Shown: positions 16,894 through 26,349 of the stretch, piece after piece
Numbering within the stretch: the stretch's first letter is position 1
How the letters are laid out: the number at the start of each line of letters is the position of its first letter
Assembly: GCA_017746715.1 (NCBI GenBank)
Contig: JAGHZQ010000048.1
Location: 1 to 64,000, forward strand
Direction of reading: 5' to 3'
DNA from: Cyanobacteria bacterium SBLK
Lineage (GTDB): Bacteria; Cyanobacteriota; Cyanobacteriia; Cyanobacteriales; Spirulinaceae
Length of the DNA stretch: 64,000 bases
The notes under the pieces: model-generated
What the model was told of the DNA's origin: nothing
What the model saw: the letters and a program-made list of their open reading frames with translations, nothing else
The model's database searches: none
Program-made: the position numbers and the translations under genes

Positions 16894-19407
16894 ATGGCCA
16901 AACAGTTAAACCTACTAGAGACCGGGCAAATTATTCCCACGGCACTCCATACAGAAATGGAACGGTCTTATCTAGAATATGCCATGAGCGTCATTGTCGG
17001 TCGAGCTTTGCCGGACGTGCGGGACGGACTCAAACCCGTTCATCGCCGGATTTTATATGCCATGCACGAGTTGGGGTTGACGCCCGATCGCCCCTATCGC
17101 AAATGCGCTCGGGTGGTGGGGGATGTTTTGGGGAAATATCATCCCCACGGGGATCAGGCGGTCTACGATGCTTTGGTTCGCATGGTGCAGGATTTTTCCT
17201 CTCGCTATCCCCTGTTAGCGGGTCATGGAAATTTCGGTTCCGTGGATAACGATCCCCCCGCCGCCATGCGCTACACGGAAACAAGATTGGCAGCGATCGC
17301 CCATCAGGCCATGTTGGGGGAGATTGGCGATTCTACGGTGGATTACACCAATAATTTTGATAACTCTCAGCAAGAGCCAGTGGTTTTGCCCGCCCAACTG
17401 CCCCTTTTGCTCCTCAATGGCTGTACGGGGATTGCTGTGGGAATGGCCACTAACGTACCGCCTCACAATCTGAGAGAATTGGTAGATGGCTTAATTGCCC
17501 TCGTCGATAAACCGGATTTAGCCGATGAAAAACTCTGGCAGTTAATTCCAGGCCCGGATTTTCCCACGGGAGGGGAAATTGTTGGCATAAAGGGGATTCG
17601 CGATGCTTATCAAACGGGACGGGGAATTATTACCCTGCGAGGAGTCGCTCGCATTGAAAAAATACAAGTGGGAACGAAGCGACGCCGGAACAAAGCGGCT
17701 ATTATTGTCACGGAACTGCCCTATCAGGTGAATAAGGCGGGGTGGATCGAAAAAGTGGCAGATTTGGTCAATCAAGGGCGTATTGAAGGCATTGGGGATA
17801 TTCGGGATGAGAGCGATCGCGATGGAATGCGGGTCGTGATCGAAACCAAGCGAGATGCAAATCCGAGGGAAGTCCTGCGCCAACTCTACAAATACAGCGC
17901 TTTACAGAACAATTTTGGGGCAATTTTACTGACGTTGGTGAACAATAAACCCTGTCAGTTGAGTTTGCGGGAAGTGTTAGAGGAGTTTTTGAAATTCCGC
18001 GAACAGACTCTCGTCCGCCGCTATACTCACGATTTGGAGGAGGCACAACGGCGACAGCATTTAGTAGAGGGATTACTGGCGGCGTTAAACAACCTCGATC
18101 TGACGATTGAAATTCTCCGCCACGCTCCCGATGGTACGACGGCGAAAGTGAGTTTACAAGAGCGTTTGGGGATTAGCGAAGCTCAAGCGGACTCGATTTT
18201 AGCGATGCCCATGCGCCGCTTGACGGGGTTGGAGCGACAAAAATTGGAGACGGAAGCAGAGGAGTTACAAGAGAAAATTGCTGGATTGGAATTGTTGTTG
18301 CACGATCGCAAGGAATTGCTCAAATCCCTGAAAAAAGACCTCCGCTCCCTCAAGCGCAAATTTGGCGACGATCGCCGCACTCGTATCGTGACGGAGGAGA
18401 AGGGGAAGCAGGGGGAGCGTCGGGAGCAGGGCTTCGACTCCGCTCAGCCCAAGGGGAAGCGGGGGGAGAAGGAGAAAAATTCTGCCCCGAGTCGGGACAA
18501 TTTATTTCGCATTCCTGATGATGCGGTGTTGGAGGTGACGCGCAAGGGAGGGGTTTGCTGGCAGTCGCCCCCGGAAAAACTAAAAGCAGCGAAGAAACCG
18601 GAAGATTTGCCGCTGTGTCGGGAGGCGATCGCGGGGCGAGAACAGTTGATAACGGTGACGGATAGCGGTAAGGCTTATCCAGTAATCGTGGGAGACATTC
18701 CCGAGTCGGGAGGAAAGGCTTTACCTCTGATCAAATATTTACCCGGCAGCGTTAAAAATAAGCGGGAAGCTATCTTTTCTTGCTTTTTTGCTCCCAAAGA
18801 CCTCAATAAACATTTTCTAGTATTATTAACCCAAAACGGACGGATTAAGCGTTTGGCGGGGGCTGAGGTGGAAGGATTGACCAATCGCGGTTCCGTGCTG
18901 ATTAAGTTTAAGGAAGACGATCGCCTGAATTATGTCGGTTGGGCAACAGAAGGGGACGAGATGGCGATCGCGACTTCGGCAGGACGGGTTTTGCGTTTCA
19001 GCATTGATGACGAACAAGTTCCGGTGATGGGACGCAATACTCTCGGCAATCAGGCGACGCGGGTGCGGGTGAAAGAAGAAATTATCGGTGGTATTGCCCT
19101 ACCCTCCGATCGCAATTTACTCCTCGTTACCCAACAAGGTTACGCCAAGCGCATTCCTTTAAATCTCATTCGCCAGGCCAATCGCGGTGATATCGGTACG
19201 CAGGTGATGCAGTTTGTTAACAAAAGCGATCGCTTGGTCGGCATTGCGATCGCGCCGCCAGAAAATCAACGTTTTGCCGTTATTTCCCAAACCCAACGCT
19301 TATTTTACGTTCCCGTGAAGTCGGTGAATTTATGGAAAAAAGATGGGGTGGGCGATCGCATTTCTCAGTTGAAAGAGAATGAAACCATTGTAGAAATTCC
19401 TCGCTAA
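16894..19407 (+). CDS. Type IIA DNA topoisomerase subunit A (GyrA/ParC family)
   Basis: An 837-residue DNA breakage-reunion subunit. Catalytic Tyr127 is in [11 protein letters not shown]. The winged-helix segment is [21 protein letters not shown], with Gln at the position of E. coli GyrA Ser83. The C-terminal beta-pinwheel begins near residue 540. The canonical GyrA box (QRRGGKG) is not found, which fits the second cyanobacterial A subunit (ParC-like) rather than true GyrA, so no symbol is given. About residues 500-530 are a low-complexity insertion ([21 protein letters not shown]) encoded by dispersed repeat DNA between the coiled-coil gate and the CTD. The start ATG is preceded by AAGGACG. 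Confidence 0.9.
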   Translation: MAKQLNLLETGQIIPTALHTEMERSYLEYAMSVIVGRALPDVRDGLKPVHRRILYAMHELGLTPDRPYRKCARVVGDVLGKYHPHGDQAVYDALVRMVQDFSSRYPLLAGHGNFGSVDNDPPAAMRYTETRLAAIAHQAMLGEIGDSTVDYTNNFDNSQQEPVVLPAQLPLLLLNGCTGIAVGMATNVPPHNLRELVDGLIALVDKPDLADEKLWQLIPGPDFPTGGEIVGIKGIRDAYQTGRGIITLRGVARIEKIQVGTKRRRNKAAIIVTELPYQVNKAGWIEKVADLVNQGRIEGIGDIRDESDRDGMRVVIETKRDANPREVLRQLYKYSALQNNFGAILLTLVNNKPCQLSLREVLEEFLKFREQTLVRRYTHDLEEAQRRQHLVEGLLAALNNLDLTIEILRHAPDGTTAKVSLQERLGISEAQADSILAMPMRRLTGLERQKLETEAEELQEKIAGLELLLHDRKELLKSLKKDLRSLKRKFGDDRRTRIVTEEKGKQGERREQGFDSAQPKGKRGEKEKNSAPSRDNLFRIPDDAVLEVTRKGGVCWQSPPEKLKAAKKPEDLPLCREAIAGREQLITVTDSGKAYPVIVGDIPESGGKALPLIKYLPGSVKNKREAIFSCFFAPKDLNKHFLVLLTQNGRIKRLAGAEVEGLTNRGSVLIKFKEDDRLNYVGWATEGDEMAIATSAGRVLRFSIDDEQVPVMGRNTLGNQATRVRVKEEIIGGIALPSDRNLLLVTQQGYAKRIPLNLIRQANRGDIGTQVMQFVNKSDRLVGIAIAPPENQRFAVISQTQRLFYVPVKSVNLWKKDGVGDRISQLKENETIVEIPR

Positions 19408-19459
19408 TCAGGCAATTTGATTTGCAATTTTATAAACGAGAAAACTCATTAAAAAATTT

Positions 19460-20362
19460 GTGACCGGACGATTTCCGATTATTGAAGTTCCTTTAGATGC
19501 TCCGGAAGAATCGGAGGAAATGGGAACCAAAGAGAAATTTTGGTTTCGAGATAGCGATCGCGGACGTTGCTTGTACAAAAAAGCACGTCCCAATACAGGT
19601 GAAGATTGGTCGGAGAAAATAGCCGCAGAATTATGTCAACTTTTGAGTTGACCTCACGCCGATTACGAATTAGCAACTTTTGAAGAATGTCGAGGTATTA
19701 TTTCACCCTCTTTTTTACCGGAAATGGGCAGGCTAGATTTGGGTAACGATATACTTTTTAAGCTCATGCCAGACTATCCTAGAAATGCTAGATCGCCTTC
19801 CCAACATACTCTCGGAAATGTTTTGAAAGTTCTTGACGATCCATCTGTACATTTATTGCCTGATTGGATGCTACCCAAAGGAATTGAAACTGCTGTCGAT
19901 GTTTTTATTGGCTACTTAATGCTAGATGCTTGGATTGGTAATAGCGATCGCCATCACGAAAACTGGGCCTTTATCTGCGTGGGACAGCAAAACTATTTAG
20001 CTCCAACCTACGACCATGCTTCCAGTCTCGGTCGCAACGAACCGGATCAAAGACGACAGGCAAGATTAACCACAAATGATAAAGGGTATTCTGTAGAAGC
20101 CTATGCAGCCAAGTGTAAATCTTGCTTGTATGATAAAATTAATGATAGCAAACCCCTTAAAACATTGGATGCTTTCTGTAAAGCTACAGAATTTCGTCCC
20201 GAAGCATCTCGTATTTGGTTGGATCGTTTGGCAATGATTTCAGCCGAAAATATCCGAGAGCTATTTTTGCGAGTCCCTGAAAAGCGAATTACGCCCATTG
20301 CTATTGAATTTGCACTCAAAATCTTAGAAGTCAATCGAGCAAAGTTACTGGAGTTATTGTAA
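19460..20362 (+). pseudogene. HipA-like kinase gene interrupted by an in-frame TGA
   Basis: One reading frame from a GTG at 19460 encodes MTGRFPIIEVPLDAPEES and on. It is closed by a single TGA at 19649-19651 and continues unshifted to 20362. The downstream part has the HipA-type catalytic loop GNSDRHHENWAF and metal-binding segment APTYDHASSLG, and ends ALKILEVNRAKLLELL. An ATG at 19724 could restart translation, giving a 212-residue protein without the N-terminal part of the fold, including the ATP-binding region (GRCLYKKARP). The stop may be a real inactivation, a read-through site or a base error. The following HIRAN gene begins directly after this stop codon (19460-20362, then 20363). 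Confidence 0.78.
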
Positions 20363-21151
20363 ATGCAAATCCCTACACTATTTTTAGCTTGGCAAGATTC
20401 CGAAAGTCGTTCTTGGTTTCCCATTGGTCGCTTGACCTTTGATGGGGAACTATATAAATTTGTTTATACTGAAGGCGTTCGCAGTGCCAAAAGCAATCCT
20501 AATTTTTCGCTTTTACACTCCTTTCCAGAACTGACCAAAGTATATAAAGCAGTTGAGCCATTTCCCTTCTTCGCCAATCGATTGATGCGTCCTTCTCGTC
20601 CAGATTATCAAGATTATATTCAAGCGTTGAATATTCCACGAGATCGCGACGATCCCATCGCAATTTTATCTCGCAGTGGCGGACGCAAAGCGACAGATAA
20701 TTTTGAGATTTTCCCGCGTCCCGAACCCGATCGCAATGGATTGTATCATATTCATTTTTTCGCTCATGGTCTTAGATATATGCCAAAATCTTCTAGCGAT
20801 CGCATTAAGTCTTTGCAACCGAACGAACGATTATATTTAACCCATGATTTCCAAAATCTCTACGACTCTAAAGCACTCTTACTCTGTACGAAAGATCGTT
20901 ATAATGTCGGTTATTGTCCGCGATATTTGGTTGCCGATATCTTAGACATTTGCCAAGAAAAACGGGATTTAGTTTGCGTTCATGTTGAAAGAATCAATCC
21001 CGCACCTACTCCCCTTCAATTTCGTTTGCTCTGTAATATGACGGCTGAATGGCCAAAGGAATTCTCGCCTTTTTCGGAACGAGAATATCAGCCTATCGTA
21101 ACCGACAATCAACCACAACCCTTGCAGAATGAAATGAGTGTTTCCGTTTAA
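20363..21151 (+). CDS. HipA N1-like plus HIRAN domain protein
   Basis: 262 residues. The first 110 (PIGRLTFDGELYKFVYTEGV to YKAVEPFPFFANRL) resemble the N-terminal N1 domain of HipA toxins. Residues about 135-215 resemble a HIRAN domain (GLRYM, LQPNERLYLTHDFQNLYDSKALLL, YNVGYCPRYLVADI), a DNA-end binding fold. Its ATG immediately follows the stop of the HipA-like kinase gene, so the two form one unit in which the N1 and kinase modules are split between genes in reverse order. It is likely the partner or regulator of that kinase. Family membership is inferred from motif shape. Confidence 0.72.
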   Translation: MQIPTLFLAWQDSESRSWFPIGRLTFDGELYKFVYTEGVRSAKSNPNFSLLHSFPELTKVYKAVEPFPFFANRLMRPSRPDYQDYIQALNIPRDRDDPIAILSRSGGRKATDNFEIFPRPEPDRNGLYHIHFFAHGLRYMPKSSSDRIKSLQPNERLYLTHDFQNLYDSKALLLCTKDRYNVGYCPRYLVADILDICQEKRDLVCVHVERINPAPTPLQFRLLCNMTAEWPKEFSPFSEREYQPIVTDNQPQPLQNEMSVSV

Positions 21152-21317
21152 TTGCGATCGCGCTACTTGTCACATTTTCTCATGTACGAGGTTGAGGAGC
21201 ATAAACAATTCTTCTCCTAGATACGAAGCACGAGCAGTTGCATGGTATCAAGTCGATGGCTTAAAGACAGAGAAATAAGGTAAAATATTAATATCACAAA
21301 TGCAAAGAAGGAGAATT

Positions 21318-21758
21318 ATGATTAGCGCTCGAGATGCCGCACAATACTTTTTGGCTCTAGCTTATGACAATAATGATAGTGCCGGTGAGTTAATTTCTAA
21401 CCTGAAATTGCAGAAATTATTATATTACGCTCAAGGGCTTCATTTAGCATTGTTCGATCGCCCCCTTTTTACTGAGTCTATTGAATCTTGGACTCATGGA
21501 CCTGTAGTTCCAGAAATTTATCATGAGTATAAAGAGTATGGTTCGGGTAGCTTGCCTTTTCCAGAAAATTTTGATTATTCAAAGTTTGATGACGATTTAA
21601 AGGAAGTATTAGAAGAAGTATATGAGGTTTACGGACAATTTTCAGCATGGAAATTGAGAAATCTCGCTCATAACGAACCACCGTCACAAAATACACCAAC
21701 AGGGTCTAAAATTTCACTTGACTCTCTAAAGCAGTATTTTAAAAGTCAATTAGTTTAA
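21318..21758 (+). CDS. Panacea (DUF4065/SocA-type) domain antitoxin
   Basis: A 146-residue protein consisting of one Panacea/SocA domain: DAAQYFLALAY, LKLQKLLYYAQGLHLALFDRPLF and ESWTHGPVVPEIYHEYKEYG are the family hallmarks. In known cases this domain is an antitoxin that pairs with diverse toxins. The start chosen is ATG 21318, which has AAGGAG six bases upstream. The ATG at 21300 lies before that ribosome site. Its stop overlaps the next start (TAATG), giving translational coupling. An AT-rich TAAAATATTAATATC stretch just upstream could serve as the -10 region. Confidence 0.86.
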   Translation: MISARDAAQYFLALAYDNNDSAGELISNLKLQKLLYYAQGLHLALFDRPLFTESIESWTHGPVVPEIYHEYKEYGSGSLPFPENFDYSKFDDDLKEVLEEVYEVYGQFSAWKLRNLAHNEPPSQNTPTGSKISLDSLKQYFKSQLV

Positions 21759-22189
21759 TGACAAAAAAATCCAAAAACAAAGGAAAAAAATTTAAACAAC
21801 CTTCGGTTTCTGAAGGAAACCAGATAAGAAGTCAGAAACACGAATTGGATCCATATCTACAGAAGCCTATTTTCAGTTTTAAATATCTCGATCGCCAGTA
21901 CAGCATTGCTCAATGTACCAAGGATGAAAAAGCAGCTTTAATCGATACGTTAGATAGATTAAGCCAACTATCTTGGCGAGAACTCAGGCAAGCGCCAAGA
22001 CACGGTTTGGGATATGAGAAAATTTCCAGAGATGATATTAACGTAAGTATTCCTAAGTTTATTACAGAAGATGTTAATTTTATTGCGTTTCGCTTCTGTG
22101 GTAAAGCCCCAATGGTGGGATATCGCGACGGTGAAATATTGCATCTGATTTGGCTCGATCGCGATTTTAGTTTATACGATCATGAATAA
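21758..22189 (+). CDS. Probable toxin partner of the Panacea antitoxin
   Basis: 143 residues with a basic, Lys-rich N-terminus (TKKSKNKGKKFKQ), then a compact domain ending in IAFRFCGKAPMVGYRDGEILHLIWLDRDFSLYDHE. This end resembles the terminal strand pair of ParE/RelE-like toxins (MVGxRDGxxxHxxxxDRDFxxY). The toxin role rests mainly on its one-base overlap with the Panacea gene. If RelE/ParE-like it would act on ribosome-bound mRNA or gyrase. The chemistry is not known. Codon use and AT content resemble those of the upstream HipA/HIRAN genes, which suggests a shared accessory origin. Confidence 0.65.
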   Translation: MTKKSKNKGKKFKQPSVSEGNQIRSQKHELDPYLQKPIFSFKYLDRQYSIAQCTKDEKAALIDTLDRLSQLSWRELRQAPRHGLGYEKISRDDINVSIPKFITEDVNFIAFRFCGKAPMVGYRDGEILHLIWLDRDFSLYDHE

Positions 22190-22327
22190 ATTTATACTAT
22201 CTTTTCCGTAGAATAAATTCATGTAACGCAATTGTAGTAAAATCGGATTATTCGAGGGGAGATGGCGATCGCGCGATCGAATGGGCGGACTTTGCGAAAG
22301 ATTCCCTCGGGAGAGAACATCATATTT

Positions 22328-22357
22328 TTGACCTCCCCATTTTTGTTGGGATATGGT
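22328..22357 (+). promoter_or_regulatory. Candidate sigma-70-type promoter for topA
   Basis: TTGACC (-35, 22328-22333) and TATGGT (-10, 22352-22357) are 18 bases apart, about 110 bases upstream of the topA start. The 275-base gap holds no gene and includes two HIP1-like sites near 22265. Confidence 0.35.
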
Positions 22358-22464
22358 ATTGATAGGAAAAAGCGGTACGGATGCACAGAATGTTCTGCTC
22401 TCCTGTAGCTTGCGAAGGGTAATCGTCTACCCCCATTCCCTTCTCATCTTGTCAAGGTTCATTA

Positions 22465-25143
22465 ATGCCCATGTCAACCCTCGTCATTGTCGAATCTCCC
22501 ACTAAGGCTAAAACCATCCGCAAATACCTACCCAATGGCTATCGCGTTGAAGCCTCAATCGGTCACGTTCGCGATCTACCTCCTTCTGCAGATGAAATTC
22601 CCCCCGCCCACAAGGACAAGGACTGGGCTAAACTCGGCGTTAATGTCAAAAATAAATTTACCCCTCTCTACGTCATCCCCAAAACGAAAAAGAAGGTCGT
22701 TAAAGAACTCAAAGAAGCGCTAAAAGTTGCTGACGAACTGATTCTCGCCACTGACGAAGACCGAGAAGGAGAAAGTATTGCTTGGCATCTGCTGCAAGTT
22801 CTCAAGCCCAAAGTGCCAATCAAGCGCATGGTATTCCACGAAATTACCGAGGATGCCATTCAAAGGGCATTGCAAAATTGCCGAGAAATCGATGATAACT
22901 TAGTTCGCGCCCAAGAAACCCGCCGCATTTTGGATCGTTTGGTCGGTTATACTCTCTCCCCTCTTCTCTGGAAAAAAATTGCTTACGGTTTGTCGGCAGG
23001 TCGCGTGCAATCGGTAGCAGTACGCCTGCTCGTGCGGCGAGAACGAGAACGTCGCGCTTTCCGATCGGGGGGCTATTGGGATTTAAAAGCCACTTTAGAG
23101 CAAAAAAAGAGCGTATTTGAAGCCAAACTCATCACCTTAAAGGGTAAAAAACTGGTAACGGGAAACGATTTTGATCCCAATACCGGGCAAATAGCCAAGG
23201 GGAAAGACGTGGTGCTGTTAAATGAAGAAGAAGCCACCGCCTTGAGCGATCGCATCGTCGATAAAACTTGGACAGTCGCCAACATTGAAGAACGCCCCAC
23301 CAAACGCCGTCCTTATCCCCCCTTTACCACTTCGACCCTACAACAGGATGCCAACCGCAAATTGGGCTTATCGGCGCGGGATACCATGAAGACGGCACAG
23401 AAATTGTACGAAGAAGGTTACATTACCTATATGCGGACCGACTCAGTGCATTTGTCCGAAGAGGCGATCGCGGCGGCGAGAGCTTGTGTAGAAGAGAAAT
23501 ACGGGAAAGAATACCTCAGCCCCAAACCCAAGCAATATACGACCAAAAGTAAAGGCGCACAGGAAGCTCACGAAGCCATTCGCCCGGCAGGCTCTACCTT
23601 TCGCACCCCCCGAGAAACCGGATTGAGCGATCGCGAATTTCGCCTCTACGATTTGATTTGGAAGCGGACGGTTGCCTGTCAGATGGCAGATGCGCGTCTC
23701 ACGCAAATTACCGTCAATATTGACGTAGAAGATGCTGGATTTCGCGCTAATGGCAAGCGCATTGATTTTCCCGGTTTTTTCCGCGCTTATGTAGAAGGTT
23801 CTGACGACCCCGATGCAGCTTTAGAGAATCAAGAGGTCTTGTTACCAGAACTCAAAGCAGGGGATATTCCCCAATGTAACGAACTCGAAGTCTTAAAGCA
23901 CGAAACTAAACCCCCCGCGCGTTATTCAGAAGCATCTCTTATAAAAGTTCTAGAAACTGAGGGTGTCGGTCGTCCCAGTACCTATGCAAGTATTATTCAT
24001 ACTATCGTCGAACGCGAATACGTTCAAATGCGGAATAAAACTCTCATTCCCACGTTTACTGCTTTTGCCGTCACCAACTTATTGGAAACGCATTTTAACG
24101 ATTTAGTCGATACGCGCTTTACTTCTCGCATGGAACAAACCCTTGATGAAATCGCCACGGGAGAGGTGCAATGGTTGCCCTATTTAGAAGGGTTCTACTT
24201 AGGGGAAATGGGACTGGAAACTCAAGTTAAAGTCCGCGAAGAAGAAATCGATCCCAGCATTGCTAAAGTTGTTAATTTAGAAAACCTCGGGGCAAGGGTA
24301 AAAATCGGGCGTTTTGGTCCTTACATCGAGGTAGAAAATGAAGGAGAAAAGGTTGCTGCGTCGATTCCCCCCGATCTAACGCCCTCAGATTTGAATCCCG
24401 AGCAAGTGGAAGTTTTAATCCGGCAAAAATTGGAAGGTCCGGATAAATTAGGATTGCATCCGGAAACAGGCGAACCAATTTATATTCTCACGGGTAATTA
24501 CGGTCCCTACGTGCAGTTAGGCGAGAAAACCGAAGAGAATAAAAAGCCAAAGCGGGCTTCTCTTCCTAAAGGAATGAAACAGGAAGATTTAACCCTTGAG
24601 ATTGCCGTGGGATTGTTAGCTTTACCGCGAACATTGGGAGTGCATCCAGAGAAAGAAGGGAAAATTCAAGCGAATAACGGGCGTTTCGGTCCCTATGTGG
24701 TTCATACCCTCGGAAAAGATAAGGATTATCGTTCGATAAAGGCTCCCGATGATGTTTTAACGATTACGTTAGAACGTGCTTTAGAGCTATTAGCACAACC
24801 CAAAAAGGGACGGGGACGCGGTGCAGCTAAAACTCCCTTGCGAGAACTAGGCAAGCATCCCGATGACGATAAACCCGTGAACATTTATGAAGGTCCTTAC
24901 GGGAAATATATCAAACATGAAAAAACAAATGTGGGGATTCCGGAAGGGGAAACTGTTGAGGGAATTACCTTAGAAACAGCGTTGAAATTATTGGCAGAAA
25001 AAGCAGCTACGACGAAAACAACGCGCAAATCGACTGCACGAAAATCAACAACAACAAAAGCAAAAACAACAAAAGCAAAAACAACAAAAGCAAAAACAAC
25101 TCGATCGCGCAAGTCAACGAAAGCAAAGGATGAAGAAAAATAG
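22465..25143 (+). CDS. topA: DNA topoisomerase I
   Basis: Type IA topoisomerase of 892 residues that relaxes negative supercoils. The Toprim domain starts at [14 protein letters not shown] and has DEDREGE. Catalytic Tyr322 is in [15 protein letters not shown], and [16 protein letters not shown] is typical. The C-terminal zinc fingers of E. coli TopA are replaced by topo C repeats ([40 protein letters not shown]) and a Lys/Thr tail with KAKTT repeated three times, encoded by an acaacaaaagcaaaa repeat. AAGG seven bases before the ATG at 22465 favours that start over the ATG at 22471. It neighbours a gyrase-type gene and two TA-like pairs. Confidence 0.97.
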   Translation: MPMSTLVIVESPTKAKTIRKYLPNGYRVEASIGHVRDLPPSADEIPPAHKDKDWAKLGVNVKNKFTPLYVIPKTKKKVVKELKEALKVADELILATDEDREGESIAWHLLQVLKPKVPIKRMVFHEITEDAIQRALQNCREIDDNLVRAQETRRILDRLVGYTLSPLLWKKIAYGLSAGRVQSVAVRLLVRRERERRAFRSGGYWDLKATLEQKKSVFEAKLITLKGKKLVTGNDFDPNTGQIAKGKDVVLLNEEEATALSDRIVDKTWTVANIEERPTKRRPYPPFTTSTLQQDANRKLGLSARDTMKTAQKLYEEGYITYMRTDSVHLSEEAIAAARACVEEKYGKEYLSPKPKQYTTKSKGAQEAHEAIRPAGSTFRTPRETGLSDREFRLYDLIWKRTVACQMADARLTQITVNIDVEDAGFRANGKRIDFPGFFRAYVEGSDDPDAALENQEVLLPELKAGDIPQCNELEVLKHETKPPARYSEASLIKVLETEGVGRPSTYASIIHTIVEREYVQMRNKTLIPTFTAFAVTNLLETHFNDLVDTRFTSRMEQTLDEIATGEVQWLPYLEGFYLGEMGLETQVKVREEEIDPSIAKVVNLENLGARVKIGRFGPYIEVENEGEKVAASIPPDLTPSDLNPEQVEVLIRQKLEGPDKLGLHPETGEPIYILTGNYGPYVQLGEKTEENKKPKRASLPKGMKQEDLTLEIAVGLLALPRTLGVHPEKEGKIQANNGRFGPYVVHTLGKDKDYRSIKAPDDVLTITLERALELLAQPKKGRGRGAAKTPLRELGKHPDDDKPVNIYEGPYGKYIKHEKTNVGIPEGETVEGITLETALKLLAEKAATTKTTRKSTARKSTTTKAKTTKAKTTKAKTTRSRKSTKAKDEEK

Positions 25144-25180
25144 CGATCGCATCGTTTTGAGGTCGAGAAATGCGATCGTG

Positions 25181-25594
25181 CTACTTTAACAAGCGTTGAG
25201 ACTCAATCATGATACAAACATCCATGACAACTTTTAAGCCTGCTTCTGCTGCAATTTGAGCGGCTTCTGGATGTATAATCCCTTCTTGCGCCCAAAAAAC
25301 TTTTGCCTCGATTGCGATCGCTTCGGTGGCAATTTCGGGCAAAAATTCAGAGCGTCGAAAAATATTGACAATATCGATCGCTTCAGGAATCTCTTTTAAA
25401 GAAGAATAACAAGGCATCCCCTCAATTTCCGTCATAGTAGGATTGACGGGATACACCCTATAGCTTTTCTCTCGTAAAAATCGGGCAATGCGATAACTGG
25501 GGCGATCGCGTTTGTTAGAATGTCCGACAACAGCGATTGTCTTGGCGTTTGCGAGAATATCTTGCAAAGCGCGATCGTTGCCCTTCAAATTCAT
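25181..25594 (-). CDS. CoA-binding protein (YccU-like)
   Basis: 137 residues forming one CoA-binding Rossmann domain: IAVVGHSNKRDRPSYRIARFL at the nucleotide-binding turn, RVYPVNPTMTEIEG, IDIVNIFRR, VFWAQEGIIHPEA and DVCIMIE. Small stand-alone members of this family bind CoA in crystal structures. The physiological role is unknown. Convergent with topA, 37 bases from its stop. Confidence 0.93.
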   Translation of the reverse strand: MNLKGNDRALQDILANAKTIAVVGHSNKRDRPSYRIARFLREKSYRVYPVNPTMTEIEGMPCYSSLKEIPEAIDIVNIFRRSEFLPEIATEAIAIEAKVFWAQEGIIHPEAAQIAAEAGLKVVMDVCIMIESQRLLK

Positions 25595-25609
25595 CTTGCT
25601 TTTATTCCT

Positions 25610-26089
25610 TTATTGTGCATGACAGGTTTGCAGGAGTTCGCGATCGCGATCGCTAATTTCCTCAATGCGATGAAATCCTTCTAAACCCGGTTGACTGGTG
25701 TGAATATCCCCCAGAGAAGCCAGCAAGGAGGTATCTTGAATGGCGATCGAGTAGGGGAAGGTTTCTCCAGTGTAGCTATCTGTAACCCTTAAGACTAACT
25801 CTCCCGCTTCAGTTTTTCCTCGGAAGCAATCAAAAGAAGAATGAGGCTGATAAAATGCTCCTGTAATTTCTCCGGCTGCGACTGTCAGAATCGCGTAAGA
25901 TTTACCAATTGCGTTGGGGGTTGCCGACTCGCCGTATAAATGAACGCCTTCGGAGAAGCTCATGAGTGCGTTGCGAGTTGTTTCGGCATTGTGGAGAGTT
26001 TCAGATGCGATCGCGGGAGTGGCAAAGGTTAAAGCGGCTAAAATGGCGGCAAAACTACGAGCGATGGGGTTATTCTGGAGCTTGTTCAT
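25610..26089 (-). CDS. Secreted hypothetical protein
   Basis: 159 residues with a signal peptide (KLQNNPIARSFAAILAALTFATPAIAS). The mature part has FSEGVHLYGES, GEITGAFYQPHSSFDCFRG and LLQTCHAQ, with one Cys pair (DCF and TCH) that could form a disulphide. This pattern is familiar from cyanobacterial conserved periplasmic proteins of unknown function. It lies 15 bases upstream of the CoA-binding gene on the same strand, so the two may be cotranscribed. Confidence 0.85.
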   Translation of the reverse strand: MNKLQNNPIARSFAAILAALTFATPAIASETLHNAETTRNALMSFSEGVHLYGESATPNAIGKSYAILTVAAGEITGAFYQPHSSFDCFRGKTEAGELVLRVTDSYTGETFPYSIAIQDTSLLASLGDIHTSQPGLEGFHRIEEISDRDRELLQTCHAQ

Positions 26090-26349
26090 AATCCGTTCCT
26101 CAATTCCTCACGAGATTACTATCTCGCGATCGCCCGGACGATGCAGCGATCTTCCTCCTTCGTGCGGGTGAGATGAGGCAGGATTTTAGGCGATCTCATT
26201 GTCTCTTGACTAGCGATCTACATCACGGAAAACTATCTGGAATTTATGCTGAGGTATTGTGGAGCGGTAACCTTCGTACTTTGTAGCAAAGATTTTCCTT
26301 TTTGTCAAGTGTACGAAAACGGATTATAATTACCTCTTTATTGTAAATT

